NCBI GenBank assembly: GCA_949294665.1
Contig: CASFID010000035.1
Span: 1-61,742, forward strand
Source of the DNA: an uncultured Eubacteriales bacterium
Lineage (GTDB): Bacteria; Bacillota; Clostridia; Lachnospirales; Lachnospiraceae
DNA: 61,742 nucleotides
Direction of reading: 5' to 3'
The position numbers were made by a program, and so were the translations under genes. Under the pieces are notes generated by a model. That model was given only the letters and a program-made list of their open reading frames with translations. It ran no database searches and was not told the origin of the DNA. Shown here piece by piece: positions 61,698 through 61,742 of the stretch. The first letter of the stretch is position 1. Every line of letters begins with the position of its first letter.

Positions 61698-61742
61698 GGA
61701 ATGGGGTATACTATCCCTGCTTTTGCTTTGAGCGAGCAGGGA

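Noticed and set aside
1-61742. CRISPR arrays, complete insertion sequences, prophage structural genes, rRNA operons
   Set aside because: I looked for regularly spaced repeats, transposase motifs and phage or rRNA hallmarks on both strands and saw none.

Overview
The window looks like chromosomal DNA of a strictly anaerobic, low-to-mid GC Firmicute of the Lachnospiraceae type. The grounds are pyruvate formate-lyase with its activase, hybrid cluster protein, IreB-RuvX-DUF1292-Fur-RNase J synteny, DUF4317 and DUF6449 family proteins, strong AGGAGG ribosome binding sites and TTGACA/TATAAT promoters. I cannot name the species from sequence alone.

Layout. 1-7406: end of pflB, a 234-bp palindromic repeat element, pflA, a DUF4317 gene, an HTH-Uma2 fusion, and hcp divergent from a Crp/Fnr regulator. 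7521-14388: two MarR-controlled efflux modules, one MFS and one heterodimeric ABC exporter, each with a visible palindromic operator. 14755-23368: an Rpn-type nuclease, the molybdenum cofactor genes moaC-moaB-moaA-MOSC, a GH25 lysozyme lipoprotein, prmA, rsmE, a cysteine desulfurase and thiI. 23476-31401: an HPr-like protein without the phosphorylatable His, mtaB, ireB, ruvX, DUF1292, fur, rnj, trmR, trhP and a polysaccharide deacetylase.

31531-38305 is the most interesting part. One promoter and palindromic operator precede a sugar-acid operon: L-rhamnonate dehydratase-like enzyme, GntP permease, IclR regulator, DapA-family aldolase, YhcH-family protein, a divergent MDR dehydrogenase with an encapsulation-peptide-like N-terminus, and two single-domain BMC shell proteins. 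It reads as a very small bacterial microcompartment operon for cleavage of a 2-keto-3-deoxy sugar acid to pyruvate and an aldehyde (lactaldehyde if the substrate is L-rhamnonate). It has no visible pentamer vertex gene, aldehyde dehydrogenase or PduL.

38443-47771: a HAD phosphatase, a D-2-hydroxyacid dehydrogenase, an ABC-2 type transporter pair, a membrane-anchored unknown protein, and a two-component system flanking its own ABC transporter with a fourfold direct-repeat operator. 48262-57587: a DeoR regulator and a seven-gene ribose-type ABC uptake and catabolic operon with two paralogous class II aldolases, an aldo/keto reductase and an FGGY kinase. 57605-61742: an unknown basic protein, a small Pro-rich protein, a lipoprotein endonuclease, a DeoB-like protein lacking its N-terminus, and tRNA-Trp followed by short direct repeats.

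All coordinates, motifs and structures were read by eye. Family names rest on recognised motifs and remembered family sequences, not on database searches.
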